64,000 nt of DNA from Allopusillimonas sp008369125 (GCF_008369125.1 NZ_VOAY01000004.1:372001-436000); one strand, 5' to 3'. Counted from the first letter of the stretch, positions 51,492 to 61,053 are shown. Notes: generated from the sequence alone by a model not told the origin. Made by a program: numbers and translations.

Positions 51492-52685
51492 CTAGCCGTT
51501 TGCGCGTTGCTGCAGAATGTCTACGGCAGGCAAGGTCTTGCCTTCGAGAAACTCAAGAAAGGCGCCACCACCTGTAGAAATATAGTCAATCTTGTCAGCA
51601 ATATGATACTTGGCAATCGCGGCCAGCGTATCGCCGCCACCCGCAATCGAAAAGCCTTTTGAGTCAGCAATGGCATGCGCCACGACCTTCGTGCCTTCGG
51701 CAAATGCATCAAACTCAAATACGCCCACCGGGCCGTTCCAGACTATGGTGCCAGCCTGCGTCAAAATGCCTGCCAACTGCTTTGCGGTTTCAGGGCCGAT
51801 ATCCAGAATAAGATCATCGTCAGCGACCTGGTCAGCCGGCTTGACGGTAGCCTCGGCGTCAGCGCTAAACGTTTTGGCGCAGACGACATCCACAGGAATG
51901 GGCACTGCCGCACCGCGCTTCTTCATGAGATCAATGACTGCCCGTGCCTGATCTATTTGCTCGGGCTCAGCCAACGACTTACCAATGCCCAAGCCGGCCG
52001 CCAGCAAAAAGGTGTTGGCAATGCCACCACCTACGACCAGCTGGTCAACCTTTTCGGCCAGCGCCTGCAAAATCGAGAGCTTGGTTGAAACTTTCGAGCC
52101 CGCAACAATAGCCACCAACGGGCGACTGGGCTCGTGCAGGGCGCGGCCCAGGGCGTCGAGCTCAGCCTCGAGCAGTGGGCCGGCGCACGCCACCGGCGCA
52201 TACTGGGCAATGCCGTATGTGGTTGCCTCAGCGCGGTGCGCGGTGCCAAAGGCATCGTTCACGTACACATCGCAGAGGGCAGCCATTTTCTTGGACAGCT
52301 CAGCATCGTTTTTCTTTTCGCCGACATTGCAGCGGCAGTTTTCAAGTAGCACGACCGTTCCGGGCGACGTGTTCACGCCTTCGACCCAATTTGTAGCCAG
52401 GTTGACGGGCTGCCCCAGCAACTCTGACATACGTCGGGCAACAGGTGCCAGCGTATCTTCCGGGCCTACCGTGCCTTCAGTCGGCCGACCAAGGTGCGAC
52501 GTGACCATAACCGCCGCACCGGCATTTAGCGCCATGCGAATGGCAGGCACCGATGCCCGTATGCGCGTGTCTTCGGTGATTTTACCGTTGTTCAGGGGTA
52601 CGTTGAGATCAGAACGGATAAACACACGCTTGCCAGCGAGTGCGTCAGTCTTGGCCAGAGAGGAAAGTGTTTTAACGGTAGTCAC
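51492..52685 (-). CDS. pgk: Phosphoglycerate kinase
   Basis: Reversible transfer of phosphate from 1,3-bisphosphoglycerate to ADP, cytoplasmic, 397 residues. Typical blocks: KRVFIRSDLNVPL, TSHLGRPTEG, LENCRCNVGEKKND, DAFGTAHRAEAT, GSKVSTKLSIL, WNGPVGVFEFDAFAEGT and the C-terminal GGGDTLAAIAKY. Follows gap by 261 nt that hold a hairpin and a tandem repeat array, so its expression may be uncoupled from gap. Confidence 0.96.
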   Translation of the reverse strand: MTTVKTLSSLAKTDALAGKRVFIRSDLNVPLNNGKITEDTRIRASVPAIRMALNAGAAVMVTSHLGRPTEGTVGPEDTLAPVARRMSELLGQPVNLATNWVEGVNTSPGTVVLLENCRCNVGEKKNDAELSKKMAALCDVYVNDAFGTAHRAEATTYGIAQYAPVACAGPLLEAELDALGRALHEPSRPLVAIVAGSKVSTKLSILQALAEKVDQLVVGGGIANTFLLAAGLGIGKSLAEPEQIDQARAVIDLMKKRGAAVPIPVDVVCAKTFSADAEATVKPADQVADDDLILDIGPETAKQLAGILTQAGTIVWNGPVGVFEFDAFAEGTKVVAHAIADSKGFSIAGGGDTLAAIAKYHIADKIDYISTGGGAFLEFLEGKTLPAVDILQQRANG

Positions 52686-52748
52686 GGATAGATACCTCGC
52701 CGTTGGGGGCTAATTGGAATAGGGTGAAAAGCTTGCCGTCAGAGACGG

Positions 52749-52900
52749 AGCTTAATGCGTATGGCGAACCCGGCAGCCAGAGACAGCGCTTAATGCACAT
52801 GGCGGACTCGGCAGCCAAAGACAGCGTTTAATGCAGATAGCGGGCTCGGTAGTCGGAAACAGCACTTAATGCACATGGCAGACTCGGCAGCCGGAGACAG
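52749..52900. repeat. Tandem array of four 38-bp imperfect repeats between gap and pgk
   Basis: Units 52749-52786, 52787-52824, 52825-52862 and 52863-52900, each of the form (A/C)xxTTAATGC...GGC(A)G(C)C...A(G/A)ACAG; the shared core is CTTAATGCACATGGC and CTCGGCAGCC. 38 is not a multiple of three and there is no spacer between units, so it is neither coding nor CRISPR. Looks like a minisatellite in the gap-pgk intergenic region. Confidence 0.92.
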
Positions 52901-52907
52901 ACGCGCC

Positions 52908-52929
52908 AAGGGCGGGTTGCCCCGCCCTT
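52908..52929 (-). terminator. Hairpin at the gap 3' end
   Basis: AAGGGCGGG / CCCGCCCTT perfect 9-bp stem with a GCAA tetraloop on the minus strand, 17 nt after the gap stop. No T-run follows, so it may stabilise the transcript end or terminate only partly. Confidence 0.6.
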
Positions 52930-52946
52930 GTGCACCAGGCAAACCG

Positions 52947-53960
52947 TTACTTGGCTGCCATAAGAGCGACTGTGGTGTCGAGCATGCGGTTGGAGAAACC
53001 CCACTCGTTGTCATACCACGAAGACACCTTGACCAGCGAACCCGAAACCTTGGTCAGGCCGGCATCTACTGTGCTGGAGGCCGGGTCATGGTTAAAGTCA
53101 ACTGAAACCAACGGCTCATCGCAGTAGTTAAGTATGCCCTTGAGCGGGCCGGACTCGGCGGCCGCTTTCAGAATGCCGTTGACTTCTTGAACCGAGGTTT
53201 CACGCGCGGCCACAAACGAGAGGTCAACAATGGAGACGTTAATGGTAGGAACGCGAATGGCATACCCGTCAAGCTTGCCATTGAGCTCAGGCAACACCAG
53301 GCCAACCGCCGCCGCCGCACCCGTATTGGTGGGGATCATGCTTTGCGTCGCCGACCGTGCGCGGCGCAGGTCTGAGTGGTACACGTCAGTTAGCACCTGA
53401 TCGTTGGTGTAGGCGTGGATGGTGGTCATCAGACCGCTGACCAAACCGATTTCCTTGTGCAGAGGCTGAACCAGAGGTGCCAGGCAATTGGTGGTGCATG
53501 ACGCGTTGGAGATAACCGTATCGCTGGCTTTGAGCACGTTGTGGTTAACACCGTACACAATGGTGGCGTCAACATCTTTGCCGCCCGGCGCCGAAATAAT
53601 AACTTTCTTGGCACCGCCCTTGAGGTGTGCGCCGGCTTTTTCTTTGCTGGTGAACAACCCGGTGCATTCAAGCACCACGTCAACATTTAGCTCACCCCAA
53701 GGAAGCTTGGCAGGGTCGCGTTCGGCAAGCACACGGATTTTGTCGCCATTAACCACCATGAAGTCGCCATCGACTTCGACCGTGCCCGGAAACTTGCCAT
53801 GCGTTGTGTCATAGCGCGTAAGGTGCGCGTTGGTCTTGGGATCACCCAAGTCATTAATGGCCACGATTTGAATATCGTGTTTCTTGCCATCTTCATAATG
53901 TGCACGCAGTACATTACGCCCAATGCGGCCATAGCCGTTGATCGCCACGCGAATAGTCAT
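52947..53960 (-). CDS. gap: Type I glyceraldehyde-3-phosphate dehydrogenase
   Basis: NAD-dependent GAPDH, 337 residues. NAD-binding INGYGRIGRNVLRA at the N-terminus, catalytic Cys155 in SNASCTTNCLAP and the active-site His in MTTIHAYTNDQ. Also the YDTTHGKFPG phosphate-site loop and the C-terminal SWYDNEWGFSNRM. Lies 19 nt after tkt in a tkt-gap(-pgk) order typical of Alcaligenaceae and of CBB-derived clusters. Only one GAPDH is seen in the window. Confidence 0.97.
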   Translation of the reverse strand: MTIRVAINGYGRIGRNVLRAHYEDGKKHDIQIVAINDLGDPKTNAHLTRYDTTHGKFPGTVEVDGDFMVVNGDKIRVLAERDPAKLPWGELNVDVVLECTGLFTSKEKAGAHLKGGAKKVIISAPGGKDVDATIVYGVNHNVLKASDTVISNASCTTNCLAPLVQPLHKEIGLVSGLMTTIHAYTNDQVLTDVYHSDLRRARSATQSMIPTNTGAAAAVGLVLPELNGKLDGYAIRVPTINVSIVDLSFVAARETSVQEVNGILKAAAESGPLKGILNYCDEPLVSVDFNHDPASSTVDAGLTKVSGSLVKVSSWYDNEWGFSNRMLDTTVALMAAK

Positions 53961-53979
53961 TCAAATTCTCCTAAGGGAT

Positions 53980-56025
53980 TTACAGAACTTTTTCGACCGC
54001 ATCGGCAACATGCCCGGCGGTCAAGCCAAAATACTCGAACAGTGCACCGCCCGGGGCAGAGTCGCCATAGCGATCAATACCCACTACAGCGCCATCAATA
54101 CCCACATATTTGTACCAACCATCAGTAACACCGGCCTCAACCGCCACCCGCGGCAGCCCCTTGGGCAACACGGCCTGGCGCCAGCTGCTATCTTGCTGGT
54201 CGAAAACGTTGGTGCAAGGCATGGAAACCACACGTACCGGAATGCCCTTGGCCGCCAGCTGCTCTTGTGCGGCAAGCGCCAGCCCGACTTCAGAACCGGT
54301 AGCAATGATGATGGCGCGCGCGCCCTCGGCATCACGCAATACATAACCACCACGACGGATGGCGGCGATGGTATCGCCATCACGTGGCACGAATTGAAGA
54401 TTTTGACGTGACAGCAATAACGCAGACGGACCTCCGTCACGCACCGTCATGCCCACGCTGACCGGACGCTCGATAGCGCAGGCCCACGCAACGGCAGTTT
54501 CGGTGGTGTCGCAAGGACGCCATACGTGCAGATTGGGGATTAGCCGCAAACTGGCCGCGTGTTCGACCGACTGGTGCGTGGGGCCGTCTTCGCCCAGACC
54601 GATGGAGTCATGGGTGAAGACGTAGATGGCACGCTGCTTCATGAGCGCCGCCATGCGGATGGCATTGCGGCAGTAATCTGAAAATGTAAGAAACGTACCG
54701 CCAAATGGCAGGTAACCGCCATGGAGCGCAATACCGTTCATGATGGCGGCCATGCCAAACTCACGCACGCCGTAGTTAATGTGGCGCCCGAAATTTAGAT
54801 GACTGCTACCCGCACGTACGGGGTGTACGCCCTTCCAGTCAGTAAGATTGGAGCCGGTAAGGTCGGCAGAGCCGCCCAGCATTTCGGGCAGCATGTCAAC
54901 CAGCGCCGTAATGGCAAGCTGCGAAGCCTTGCGTGTGGCAACCGTTTCGGCTTTTTGATTGGTAGCTTCTATAAAGGCGTGTACCTGGCTGGCATAAGCA
55001 GCGGGCAATTCACTCGCCATGCGTCGCGTGAACTCGGCGGCTTCGGCGGGAAAGGCAGCTGCGTAAGCGTCAAAGCGCTGCTGCCATGCTGATTGCAACT
55101 GCGCGCCCTTAGACTTGCCGTCCCAGTGTGCGTAGATTTCTGCCGGGATCTCGAAAGGCGCATAAGGCCAGTGCAGTGCAGCACGCGTGGCATCGACCTC
55201 TTGAGCGCCCAAGGCAGCGCCGTGTACCTTGGCTGTGCCAGCGGCGTTGGGCGAGCCCTTGCCGATAATGGTGCGACAACATATAAGCGTAGGGCCACCG
55301 CCCTGCCCCGCATACGTTTTTGCCTTGGCAATGGCAGCTTCAACAGAGGCCGCGTCGTGGCCATCAACGTCGCGAATGACGTTCCAGCCATAGCTTTCAA
55401 AACGCTGGGGCGTGTTGTCGCCAAACCAGTTCTGAACCTCGCCGTCGATAGAAATGCCGTTGTCGTCGTAAAACACAATAAGCTTGGACAACTTGAGCGT
55501 GCCCGCCAGCGAGCAGGCCTCGTGCGAAATGCCTTCCATCAGGCAGCCGTCACCCGCAAATGCGTAGGTCAGGTGATCAACAATAGCGTGGGTATCGCGG
55601 TTGAACTCTTGCGCCAGCAAGGCTTCGGACAGCGCCATGCCAACGGCATTGGCAAGCCCCTGCCCCAGTGGCCCCGTAGTGGTTTCAACCCCGGCAGTTA
55701 TACCGACTTCGGGGTGACCGGGCGTGCGTGAGTGCAATTGCCTGAAATTGCGAAGCTCTTCGATGGGAAGGTCATAGCCCGTTAAATGCAGCAAGGCATA
55801 GATAAGCATGGACCCATGCCCGTTCGACAGCACAAAACGATCGCGGTCAGGCCATGCCGGATCAGTAGGGTTATGCCGCAGATGCCGTGTCCAGAGAACC
55901 TCGGCAATGTCAGCCATGCCCATGGGGGCACCAGGGTGGCCAGAATTGGCTTGTTGAACCGCATCCATGGACAGGGCGCGTATGGCGTTTGCCATGATTA
56001 GATCTTGGGCAGGCGTAAGGCTCAT
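53980..56025 (-). CDS. tkt: Transketolase
   Basis: Thiamine-diphosphate enzyme transferring two-carbon units in the pentose phosphate pathway, 681 residues. Blocks: NSGHPGAPMGMADIAEVLWT, GPLGQGLANAVGMALSE, the ThDP motif FAGDGCLMEGISHEA, DGHDAASVEAAI, and the pyrimidine domain with THDSIGLGEDGPTHQSVEHAASLRLIPN and ATGSEVGLAL. The ATG giving MSLTPAQDLIMANAIRALSMDAV was chosen; a TTG 11 codons earlier has no merit. Divergent from rsmE. Confidence 0.96.
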   Translation of the reverse strand: MSLTPAQDLIMANAIRALSMDAVQQANSGHPGAPMGMADIAEVLWTRHLRHNPTDPAWPDRDRFVLSNGHGSMLIYALLHLTGYDLPIEELRNFRQLHSRTPGHPEVGITAGVETTTGPLGQGLANAVGMALSEALLAQEFNRDTHAIVDHLTYAFAGDGCLMEGISHEACSLAGTLKLSKLIVFYDDNGISIDGEVQNWFGDNTPQRFESYGWNVIRDVDGHDAASVEAAIAKAKTYAGQGGGPTLICCRTIIGKGSPNAAGTAKVHGAALGAQEVDATRAALHWPYAPFEIPAEIYAHWDGKSKGAQLQSAWQQRFDAYAAAFPAEAAEFTRRMASELPAAYASQVHAFIEATNQKAETVATRKASQLAITALVDMLPEMLGGSADLTGSNLTDWKGVHPVRAGSSHLNFGRHINYGVREFGMAAIMNGIALHGGYLPFGGTFLTFSDYCRNAIRMAALMKQRAIYVFTHDSIGLGEDGPTHQSVEHAASLRLIPNLHVWRPCDTTETAVAWACAIERPVSVGMTVRDGGPSALLLSRQNLQFVPRDGDTIAAIRRGGYVLRDAEGARAIIIATGSEVGLALAAQEQLAAKGIPVRVVSMPCTNVFDQQDSSWRQAVLPKGLPRVAVEAGVTDGWYKYVGIDGAVVGIDRYGDSAPGGALFEYFGLTAGHVADAVEKVL

Positions 56026-56173
56026 CGAACACTCGCAAAAGGCGCAGCCCATGCACAATCAGGCGGGCCTCAACATTAACAGGATTGACAAAGCCCTAGA
56101 TTTTACCATTCGAGGCAAGTCGTGCCGAATACAGTATTATTCCGTTAAAACCCTACCGCCTTCGCGCCATTTC

Positions 56174-56917
56174 ATGTCATCGCCCCGTTTTTTTCATTCT
56201 GGCCCCCTCGCTGCCCACACCACCGTCGCCCTGCCTGATACGCAGGCGCATCATGCTATCCGCGTGCTGCGGCTCAAGCCCGATGCGTCCATCACCCTGT
56301 TCGACGGGCTAGGCGGCCAATACCCTGCTCGCCTTGTTATTGACGGCAAGCGTGGCTATGCCGCACTCGGTGAGCACCAGATCGTAGAGGCCGAAATTGC
56401 GGGCCGCCTAACTTTGGTTCAGGGCATTGCTTCGGGCGACAAAATGGACTGGGTAATTGAAAAAGCCGTAGAACTGGGTGCTACCGCTGTTGCGCCCATA
56501 TTTGCACACCGCAGTGTGCTGCAACTGTCAGGCGAACGCCTGCGCAAACGCGTTGAGCATTGGCATCGCGTAGCGCAGTCGGCCAGCGAGCAATGCGGGC
56601 GCAACCGCCTGCTTCAGGTATGTGAACCCTGCACACTGGCCCAGTACCTGACACAGGCTGAGCCGGGCGACGCCACACGCGTGATTTGTCACCCTGACGC
56701 ATCAACAACACTGTCTCAGGCACTGGCTGCAACAGCCACAGATAACGGCGAGATCACACTGCTGGTGGGGCCCGAAGGGGGCTGGTCAGACGAAGAGCTG
56801 GAGCTGGCGGCGCGCCACCAACTTACCCCCGTAAACTTTGGCCCACGTGTATTGCGCACTGAAACCGCAGGCCTGGCACTGATCGCAGCCACGGTCGCGA
56901 TCATGGGCTGGGCCTGA
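56174..56917 (+). CDS. rsmE: 16S rRNA (uracil1498-N3)-methyltransferase
   Basis: SPOUT methyltransferase modifying U1498 of 16S rRNA, 247 residues. N-terminal PUA-like part (MSSPRFFH, HHAIRVLRLKPDASITLFDG) and the C-terminal knot with LVQGIASGDKMDWVIEKAVELGATAV, SEQCGRNRL, LLVGPEGGWSDEELELA and LGPRVLRTETAGLALIA-type wording (here FGPRVLRTETAG). ATG at 56174 is the family start; the longer frame crosses the tkt start region. Convergent with the barstar-like gene, 7 nt apart. Confidence 0.95.
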   Translation: MSSPRFFHSGPLAAHTTVALPDTQAHHAIRVLRLKPDASITLFDGLGGQYPARLVIDGKRGYAALGEHQIVEAEIAGRLTLVQGIASGDKMDWVIEKAVELGATAVAPIFAHRSVLQLSGERLRKRVEHWHRVAQSASEQCGRNRLLQVCEPCTLAQYLTQAEPGDATRVICHPDASTTLSQALAATATDNGEITLLVGPEGGWSDEELELAARHQLTPVNFGPRVLRTETAGLALIAATVAIMGWA

Positions 56918-56924
56918 GTTTTAT

Positions 56925-57392
56925 TTATTCAGCGTTGCTGCCCGCATAAGGTACCGGCTCGTTAACGGGTTCAGGGTCAGGGTGTTTGCCCGCGTGTACA
57001 ACCCCGTACGCAAACCGGCTGTCGTTATTGGCGGCAAAATCAGCGGCATCTGCACATACAGCCAAAATAGCCTCTGAATCTGCAGCCAGAGCCGGATCGC
57101 CCGAATGCAGATGGTCAAACCACAAAAACAAGCCGTTTTTGTGATCCTGCACCGTATCGCACAGACAATCGTACAGCGCATCAAGATTACTGCCGAAAAA
57201 CTCAGGAAAATCAACGGCTTTGGCAATAGCTCGCAATACCGCAGAACGGCTGCGTGCACGATCGCAATTGACAACAAACGCCGTCATCTCTGCGGCCTGG
57301 GCGGCTTCCAGGACTTGCTGCTGCGTGTGGGCAGACACATCAATCAAACCGCCTTTTTGCAATTTCGTTTGCAACGACTGCGCTTGGCTCAT
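56925..57392 (-). CDS. Barstar-family protein (RNase-inhibitor fold), orphan
   Basis: A 155-residue protein whose middle (about 35-125) has the barstar pattern: hydrophobic strand TAFVVNCDRARSRSAVLRAIAKAVDFPEFFGSNLDALYDCLCD with the FPEFFGSNLDAL core motif, then a strand region GLFLWFDHL. In Bacillus amyloliquefaciens barstar inhibits the RNase barnase. No barnase-like gene lies in the window. It overlaps the patatin gene by 4 nt (ATGA), so the two are coupled. It may have another partner or a regulatory role; not established. Confidence 0.88.
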   Translation of the reverse strand: MSQAQSLQTKLQKGGLIDVSAHTQQQVLEAAQAAEMTAFVVNCDRARSRSAVLRAIAKAVDFPEFFGSNLDALYDCLCDTVQDHKNGLFLWFDHLHSGDPALAADSEAILAVCADAADFAANNDSRFAYGVVHAGKHPDPEPVNEPVPYAGSNAE

Positions 57393-58603
57393 TGCTGCGC
57401 CTCCTTGAAAAACGCTTTTACTTCATCAACACGGCTCATACTATCGGCTCGACCAAGACGGATAAGTTCCCGGGTAAAACTGGATTCAAACAACAGGTAC
57501 GAGATAAGCGCACCTCCAGTTGTCGGGCCAGAGGCCGACGATACACCAAGAACACGAAAAAGGGTACGTGCTGCGTAAGGCAGTTGCTGAATATGTGCCA
57601 GCGCCATCTCGTCCAGCGAGCGGCTTGGCGTAATCACAAAAGTACTGACTGGTCGCAGCGCAAGGCTTTTTAGTTCATTTTCAGGCAGCAAGGCAAGCAA
57701 ATCATTGATGCGTTGCATTCGTTCCACATCCATCGACAGGCTGTCCAGAAAAATATTGGACAATGCATGCCCGCCTATCTGGGCCAGAGACGGATATGCC
57801 GGATCTATCGCCTGTTCACTGGTGTGCGTGTCATCTTTGTGACCCGTACCAATCACGCAGATTTTGTCGGCGCCCAAATGAATGGCCGGACTCATGGGCG
57901 CAAGCTGACGCATGGAGCCATCGCCGCACCACTGCGTCAGCCCACCAACCAGCATGGCCTGCGCAGGAAAAATAAATGGAATGGAGCTGGACGCCAACAG
58001 GTGGTCAACGCCGATATGGCAAGGAATGGCCTGCCGAAGTGAACGTTGCCAGGGTTTTATGGTGCCGTTTGACTGATAGAACGTAAGGTGCTGACCCGTG
58101 GTGTAAGCCGTCGCCGTAATGGCCAGCGCGCGCAGCTTGCCTTCGGCAAGATTACCTTGAAGACGATCAAAATCAACCGTACTGGTAAGCAGCTGACCCA
58201 GCGGTTTATTGTCAAGCAGCGAGTGCGGCTGCTGACGATGCAGACCGGGCATGAACCAGCCTGCGGCCACCATCGTAAGCCAGCGCAAGCCTGTGCGCAG
58301 CAAGCGCGGCGCGTCAGCATAGTAAATATCACCCGTGTGCAGCGCGCCCCACAACTCGTCAAGCCTATTGACGGCGTAGTGGATATCATCGGCTCTACAT
58401 GCCAGGGCGGCCGCATTGATGGCGCCCGCAGAAGACCCGCAGATTATGGCGAAAGGGTTAGCAAAACCGGGGGAACGTTGCGGATCAAGAATTTCAAGAA
58501 TGCCCGACAGCACACCCACCTGATACGCGGCACGGGCCCCGCCACCTGGCAGAACCAGGCCAACGCCCCCCCCGTTGCCAGAGTCAGACTGCCCGGTTGG
58601 CAT
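57389..58603 (-). CDS. Patatin-like phospholipase
   Basis: Serine acyl hydrolase of 404 residues with the patatin fold. Oxyanion-hole motif LPGGGARAAYQVGVL, nucleophile Ser58 in GSSAG and catalytic Asp228 in GDGSMRQ form the Ser-Asp dyad. The rest (LLASSSIPFIFPA and a long helical C-terminus) is typical of bacterial cytoplasmic or membrane-associated patatins; no signal peptide. The ATG lies 20 nt inside maeB. Substrate: probably a glycerophospholipid or acyl ester. Confidence 0.92.
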   Translation of the reverse strand: MPTGQSDSGNGGGVGLVLPGGGARAAYQVGVLSGILEILDPQRSPGFANPFAIICGSSAGAINAAALACRADDIHYAVNRLDELWGALHTGDIYYADAPRLLRTGLRWLTMVAAGWFMPGLHRQQPHSLLDNKPLGQLLTSTVDFDRLQGNLAEGKLRALAITATAYTTGQHLTFYQSNGTIKPWQRSLRQAIPCHIGVDHLLASSSIPFIFPAQAMLVGGLTQWCGDGSMRQLAPMSPAIHLGADKICVIGTGHKDDTHTSEQAIDPAYPSLAQIGGHALSNIFLDSLSMDVERMQRINDLLALLPENELKSLALRPVSTFVITPSRSLDEMALAHIQQLPYAARTLFRVLGVSSASGPTTGGALISYLLFESSFTRELIRLGRADSMSRVDEVKAFFKEAQQ

Positions 58604-60872
58604 CTAGTACAGTAAGGGCCGCCATGTTCACGATGCGACGCACGGTAGAGCTGGAGGTCAGGATATGCACCGGTGCGTTCACACCCAGCAAGAATGGACC
58701 AACCGCCACGTTTCCGCCTGCGGCCGTCTTGAGCAGGTTATACGCAATATTACCGGCATCGACATTGGGGCAAACCAGCAAATTGGCTTCGCCCTGCAGC
58801 GTCGTAGAAGGCATGATGCGTTTGCGCAACGCCTCATCAAGCGCGCAGTCGCCATGCATTTCGCCATCGATTTCGAGCGTAGGGTCGCGATCGCGTATGA
58901 GCGCCAGGGCTTCCTGCATTTTGGTACCCGATGAAGAACTGCCAGTGCCAAAGTTGGAGCGTGAAAGCAAGGCCACTTTGGGCACCATATTCAGAAGACG
59001 CATCTCGGCGACCGCCGCCAGCGTAATGTCGGCAAGCTGTGCAGCATCGGGGTTATCGTTGACGTGAGTATCGGCCAACGCAACAGTACGTTCGGCCAGC
59101 ATCAGAATGTTCATGGCAGAATAAATTTTGGCCCCAGGTGCCTTGCCAATAACCTGGTCGATAAATTCAAGATGATTGGAATAGGTACCGACCGTACCAC
59201 ATATCATGCCGTCGGCATCACCCAGCCTTACCATCATCGCGCCGATCAGCGTAAGACGACGGCGCATCTCCACTCGGGCCATTTCTTTTGTAATGCCCCG
59301 ACGGCACATGAGCTCCCAGTAGGTTGTCCAGTAACGATGAAAACGCTCATCGTAATCGGGGTTGGTTACCTCGACCTCTTCGCCAAGACGTATGCGCAGG
59401 CCGAAACGCTTGATGCGATCTGCCAGCACAGAGGGCCGCCCAACCAGTATCGGCTTGGCCAGCTTCTCGTCGATGATAATTTGCACCGCCCGCAGCACGC
59501 GCTCGTCTTCACCTTCGGTGAACACAATACGCGCCTTGCTTCCGTCACGCACCAGCTTTCTCGCTGTGGAAAAAAGCGGCTTCATAAATGAACCTGACCG
59601 GTACAGAAACTGCTGCAGCCGCTCGGCATAGGCCTCGAGGTCAGCAATAGGACGCGTAGCAACGCCGTCAGCCATGCCTGCCCGTGCGACCTCAACCGCT
59701 ATGCGCACGATCAGGCGCGGGTCAAAGGGCTTGGGAATAAAGTACTCAGGCCCGAACGAAACACCATAGGTGCCGTAGGCCGCTGCCACCACATCGTTTT
59801 GTTCTTCGCGCGCCAGCTTGCAAATGGCCATGACGGCGGCTTTTTCCATGCCGCGGGTAATCGTGGTGGCCCCGATGTCGAGCGAGCCGCGAAAAATATA
59901 CGGAAAGCACAGAACGTTGTTGACTTGATTGGGGTAGTCAGACCTTCCGGTTGCCATGACGACGTCGTCGCGTGCCGCATGTGCGTCTTCAGGAAGAATT
60001 TCTGGCGATGGGTTGGCCAACGCAAGAATGAGCGGCCTTGCAGCCATTTTCTTGACCATGCCGGGCTTGAGCACCCCGCCGGCCGACAGGCCCAGAAACA
60101 CATCAGCCCCGGCAATAATGTCGTCTAGCACCCTGGCGTCGGTAGGCTGGGCAAACCGAGCCTTATCAGGGTCCATGAGCACAGTGCGCCCCTGATACAC
60201 CACCCCTTCGATGTCGGACACCCAAATATTGGCCAGCGGCAGGCCAAAGTCAACCATGAGGTCAAGGCAGGTGAGTGCCGCCGCGCCTGCGCCAGACACC
60301 ACGACCTTGACCTGCTTGATGTCTTTGCCGACGACCTCCAGGCCGTTGATAAACGCAGAAGTAACGCAAATGGCCGTGCCATGCTGATCGTCGTGAAACA
60401 CCGGAATACGCATGCGCTCGCGCAGCTTGCGCTCTACCGTAAAGCATTCGGGCGCCTTGATGTCTTCAAGGTTAATGCCACCAAATGTAGGCTCGAGGCC
60501 GGCGATTATATCCACCAGTTTATCGGGGTCGGTTTCGTTGATCTCTATGTCGAATACGTCTATATCGGCAAATTTTTTAAACAGTACAGCCTTGCCTTCC
60601 ATGACCGGCTTGGACGCCAGCGGACCAATATTGCCCAGCCCCAGCACAGCCGTGCCATTGGTGATCACACCAACCAGATTGCCTCGCCCCGTAAACCGCA
60701 CGGCGTTCCGCTCATCGGCCACGATTTCTTCGCAAGCCGCCGCTACCCCTGGCGAGTAAGCCAGCGCAAGATCACGCTGGTTGGAAAGCTGCTTGGTGGG
60801 CGTGACTGAAATTTTGCCTGGGCGACCGTGTTCGTGATATTCGAGCGCGGCGGTACGTAGTGAGTCTTCCAT
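58584..60872 (-). CDS. maeB: NADP-dependent malic enzyme with phosphotransacetylase-like domain
   Basis: Decarboxylates malate to pyruvate with NADP reduction. 762 residues in two parts: malic domain (~1-420; EYHEHGRPGKISVTPTKQL, YSPGVAAACEEI, HDDQHGTAI, the NADP site GAGAAALTC) and a C-terminal Pta-like domain (~430-762), which in MaeB-type enzymes binds acetyl-CoA as a regulator and lacks catalytic activity. It supplies pyruvate and NADPH for the fatty-acid and acyl-CoA genes nearby. Its 3' end overlaps the patatin start by 20 nt. Confidence 0.95.
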   Translation of the reverse strand: MEDSLRTAALEYHEHGRPGKISVTPTKQLSNQRDLALAYSPGVAAACEEIVADERNAVRFTGRGNLVGVITNGTAVLGLGNIGPLASKPVMEGKAVLFKKFADIDVFDIEINETDPDKLVDIIAGLEPTFGGINLEDIKAPECFTVERKLRERMRIPVFHDDQHGTAICVTSAFINGLEVVGKDIKQVKVVVSGAGAAALTCLDLMVDFGLPLANIWVSDIEGVVYQGRTVLMDPDKARFAQPTDARVLDDIIAGADVFLGLSAGGVLKPGMVKKMAARPLILALANPSPEILPEDAHAARDDVVMATGRSDYPNQVNNVLCFPYIFRGSLDIGATTITRGMEKAAVMAICKLAREEQNDVVAAAYGTYGVSFGPEYFIPKPFDPRLIVRIAVEVARAGMADGVATRPIADLEAYAERLQQFLYRSGSFMKPLFSTARKLVRDGSKARIVFTEGEDERVLRAVQIIIDEKLAKPILVGRPSVLADRIKRFGLRIRLGEEVEVTNPDYDERFHRYWTTYWELMCRRGITKEMARVEMRRRLTLIGAMMVRLGDADGMICGTVGTYSNHLEFIDQVIGKAPGAKIYSAMNILMLAERTVALADTHVNDNPDAAQLADITLAAVAEMRLLNMVPKVALLSRSNFGTGSSSSGTKMQEALALIRDRDPTLEIDGEMHGDCALDEALRKRIMPSTTLQGEANLLVCPNVDAGNIAYNLLKTAAGGNVAVGPFLLGVNAPVHILTSSSTVRRIVNMAALTVLDANRAV

Positions 60873-61053
60873 GGTCGGGTCTGCGTCGGTTATTTGTAAG
60901 GAGAGAGATTATTTTATCCCCATGTTTCCGTTTGCCATACGGCAGACCCGTCATAGGCGGCATTGAGCCGGGCTTATACCCCTGAGGCAGTACGTAGTGA
61001 GCCGCCCCAATCGTGCCTGTTGAGCGCTCCCTGGCATGACGCCAAACAACCGC

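Noticed and set aside
52749..52900. CRISPR-like array of 38-bp repeats
   Set aside because: The units abut without spacers and drift in sequence; there are no cas genes nearby. It is a tandem minisatellite.
52790..53014. 74-codon leftward frame between gap and pgk
   Set aside because: Runs through the hairpin and the 38-bp array and overlaps the end of gap; repeat period is not a multiple of three.
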